DNA of 5,095 nucleotides from positions 1-5,095 of the forward strand of contig DVOV01000050.1 in NCBI GenBank assembly GCA_018713375.1, given 5' to 3'. Under the pieces are notes generated by a model that had not been told where the DNA came from, made no database searches, and saw only the letters and a program-made list of their open reading frames with translations. Source of the stretch: Candidatus Scatomorpha stercorigallinarum (lineage in GTDB: Bacteria > Bacillota_A > Clostridia > Oscillospirales > Oscillospiraceae). How positions within the stretch are numbered: position 1 is the first letter of the stretch; the number at the start of each line of letters is the position of its first letter. This document shows, in pieces, positions 3,975-5,095 of this stretch. The position numbers were made by a program, and so were the translations under genes.

Positions 3975-4499
3975 ATGGCTGAAGAGGCAAAGTGGTATGT
4001 GGTCCACACATACTCGGGCTATGAAAACGCCGTTGCGGCGGCCGTGATGAAGTCGGCCGAGAACCGCAAAATGACGGACCTCATCCAGGAGGTCAATATC
4101 CCCATGGAGACCGTCACCGAGCACACGGACGCCGGAGAAAAGACGTACGAGCGCAAGGTTTTCCCGGGCTACGTCCTTGTGAAGATGATCCTCACGGACG
4201 AGAGCTGGCACCTGGTGCGCAACGTCCGCGGCGCGACGGGCTTCGTGGGCACAGCGAACAAGCCCATCCCCCTCACCGAACAGGAGATATACGACCTGGG
4301 CGTCGAGCGGCACGAAGTGGTGCTCGGCTACGAGGTCGGGGACACGGTACGCGTTACGGACGGCCCGCTCGAGGGCTTCCTCGGAACTGTCGAGGAGCTC
4401 GAGCCGGACAAGGACCGCGTGCGCGTGGTGGTGTCCATGTTCGGGCGCGAGACGCCCGTGGACCTCGACCTCGACCAGGTCGAGCCCCTTGCAGACTGA
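3975..4499 (+). CDS. nusG: Transcription termination/antitermination protein NusG
   Basis: This 174-residue protein matches standard bacterial NusG in length. NusG binds RNA polymerase across the clamp, affects pausing and links transcription to Rho or the ribosome. The N-terminal NGN domain covers about residues 5-110, with WYVVHTYSGYENAV (7-20), FPGYVLVKM (63-71) and the RNVRGATGFVG block (82-92). The C-terminal KOW domain begins at VGDTVRVTDGPLEGFLG (121-137) and ends with the typical SMFGRETPVDLDLDQVE. The start at 3975 gives the normal N-terminus. No Shine-Dalgarno is visible in the 3-nt gap or the end of secE, so translation is probably coupled to secE. A terminator-like hairpin overlaps the stop codon. 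Confidence 0.98.
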   Translation: MAEEAKWYVVHTYSGYENAVAAAVMKSAENRKMTDLIQEVNIPMETVTEHTDAGEKTYERKVFPGYVLVKMILTDESWHLVRNVRGATGFVGTANKPIPLTEQEIYDLGVERHEVVLGYEVGDTVRVTDGPLEGFLGTVEELEPDKDRVRVVVSMFGRETPVDLDLDQVEPLAD

Positions 4500-4516
4500 G
4501 GCGTCCTGCATTTTTT
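4490..4516 (+). terminator. Possible intrinsic terminator or attenuator between nusG and rplK
   Basis: TGCAGAC (4490-4496) pairs with GTC plus TGCA (4503-4505, 4507-4510) with one bulged C, around a TGAGGC loop, and is followed directly by six Ts (4511-4516). The stem includes the last nusG codons and the stop, so ribosomes finishing nusG would disrupt it. The stem is short, so partial termination is more likely than full. The AT-rich stretch 4511-4530 could also hold a weak rplK promoter, but no convincing pair of boxes is seen. Confidence 0.4.
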
Positions 4517-4547
4517 AAACTAAATAATTTGAAAGAGGTGCTCTATT

Positions 4548-4973
4548 TTGGCACAGAAAGTTGTCGGATATATCCGCTTCCAGGTACCGGCCGGCAAGGC
4601 CACCCCGGCGCCCCCCGTGGGCCCCGCCCTGGGCCAGTACGGCGTCAACATCGGCCAGTTCACCAAGGACTTCAACGAGCGCACTAAGGGCGACATGGGC
4701 ATGATGATCCCGGTCGTCATCACCGTGTACTCCGACCGCAGCTTCACCTTCATCACCAAGACCCCGCCCGCGGCCCTGCTGATCAAGAAGGCCTGCGGCA
4801 TCGACAAGGCCTCCGGCGTCCCCCAGAGGGACAAGGTCGCCACCATCAGCAAGGAAGACCTTCGCAAGATAGCCGAGCAGAAGATGCCCGACCTCAACTG
4901 CACGAGCGTCGAAGCCGCCATGTCCATGATCGCCGGCACCTGCCGCAGCATGGGCGTAGTCGTCGGCGACTGA
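4548..4973 (+). CDS. rplK: 50S ribosomal protein L11
   Basis: This 141-residue protein is L11, which with 23S rRNA forms the GTPase-associated centre where elongation factors act and where RelA senses uncharged tRNA. The N-terminal domain includes the family block [15 protein letters not shown] (16-30). Pro22 and Pro26, whose change confers thiopeptide resistance in other bacteria, are present. The C-terminal RNA-binding domain includes [20 protein letters not shown] (63-82) and ends in the usual RSMGVVVGD. The start is a TTG at 4548, supported by AGAGGTG (4534-4540) 7 nt upstream and by normal length; no ATG fits. It is followed by rplA, with a regulatory RNA between. The residues after NIG ([18 protein letters not shown]) are a little unusual but fit the family. 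Confidence 0.98.
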   Translation: MAQKVVGYIRFQVPAGKATPAPPVGPALGQYGVNIGQFTKDFNERTKGDMGMMIPVVITVYSDRSFTFITKTPPAALLIKKACGIDKASGVPQRDKVATISKEDLRKIAEQKMPDLNCTSVEAAMSMIAGTCRSMGVVVGD

Positions 4974-4987
4974 GCTCAACCCCTAAC

Positions 4988-5031
4988 GTGGGAGGAGTGG
5001 GCAAGCGGGCCCATCAACTCCGACGAACCAC
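4988..5031 (+). promoter_or_regulatory. Probable L1-binding mRNA operator, a mimic of the 23S rRNA L1 stalk
   Basis: The RNA folds as GUGG (4988-4991) with CCAC (5028-5031), an asymmetric internal loop (GA opposite GACGAA), GGAG (4994-4997) with CUCC (5018-5021), a bulge, and UGGGC (4998-5002) with GCCCA (5009-5013). From memory, helix 76 of bacterial 23S rRNA has GUGGGAGG on its 5' strand and CCGAC followed by ACCAC on its 3' strand. The same blocks occur here at 4988-4995 and at 5020-5024 and 5027-5031. L1 is known to repress its own mRNA through such mimicry. The site ends 6 nt before the rplA Shine-Dalgarno. The rRNA comparison was not checked by alignment. Confidence 0.75.
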
Positions 5032-5051
5032 ATTTTTAGGAGGATATCAAA

Positions 5052-5095
5052 GTGTTCAGAGGTAAGAATTATAAAGAGAGCTCCAAGCTCATAGA
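5052..5095 (+). CDS. rplA: 50S ribosomal protein L1, N-terminus only
   Basis: Only 14 codons plus two bases are in the window, beginning with a GTG start and reading MFRGKNYKESSKLI. This fits the N-terminus of L1 (family pattern M-x-R-G-K-x-Y) and the near-universal order rplK-rplA. L1 forms the mobile L1 stalk that releases deacylated tRNA from the E site and acts as a translational repressor of its own operon. The start is supported by a perfect AGGAGG (5038-5043) 8 nt upstream. The gene runs off the right edge. Confidence 0.93.
   Translation, partial: MFRGKNYKESSKLI

Noticed and set aside
3393..4511. A 372-codon minus-strand frame opposite rpmG-secE-nusG
   Set aside because: It is antisense to three well-conserved genes and has no recognisable domain.

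Overview
The window looks like chromosomal DNA from a GC-rich member of the Firmicutes, most likely class Clostridia (Oscillospiraceae or a relative). The grounds are a clostridial-type formate-tetrahydrofolate ligase, the order rpmG-secE-nusG-rplK-rplA, a short single-span SecE, strong Shine-Dalgarno sites and sigma-A type promoters. The genus cannot be fixed from sequence alone.

Layout. Positions 1-83 carry a minus-strand tRNA-Ser(CGA) whose last few 3' bases lie off the left edge. A diverged 5' half of a tRNA-Ser(CGA) (119-161) lies upstream of it, and a good minus-strand promoter (183-211) reads into both. Positions 212-410 are more AT-rich and hold no gene I can support. Positions 411-881 are a patchwork of dispersed repeats and hairpins ending at the fhs promoter (883-910). 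fhs fills 942-2612. Positions 2613-3358 are a second repeat patchwork, including a second copy of the ~235 bp repeat seen before fhs and a symmetric REPIN/MITE-like element (2861-3119). A strong promoter (3359-3387) and a roughly 120-nt leader then start the operon: rpmG (3513-3674), secE (3702-3971), nusG (3975-4499), rplK (4548-4973, TTG start) and the first codons of rplA (5052 on, GTG start). A terminator-like hairpin lies between nusG and rplK. An apparent L1-binding mRNA site imitating the 23S rRNA L1 stalk lies between rplK and rplA.

How the genes fit together. fhs is a stand-alone one-carbon gene that makes 10-formyl-tetrahydrofolate, with its own promoter and a likely terminator downstream. 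The second block is the conserved translation, secretion and transcription-elongation cluster: ribosomal proteins L33, L11 and L1, the translocon subunit SecE and the elongation factor NusG.

The coding content is ordinary. The unusual content is between the genes: about a dozen short inverted repeats with 3-nt loops, several differing by compensating base changes; a composite inverted element built from them; ~235 bp direct repeats bracketing fhs; and a tRNA half-copy resembling an attachment-site scar. All comparisons were done by eye. No database search or folding program was run.
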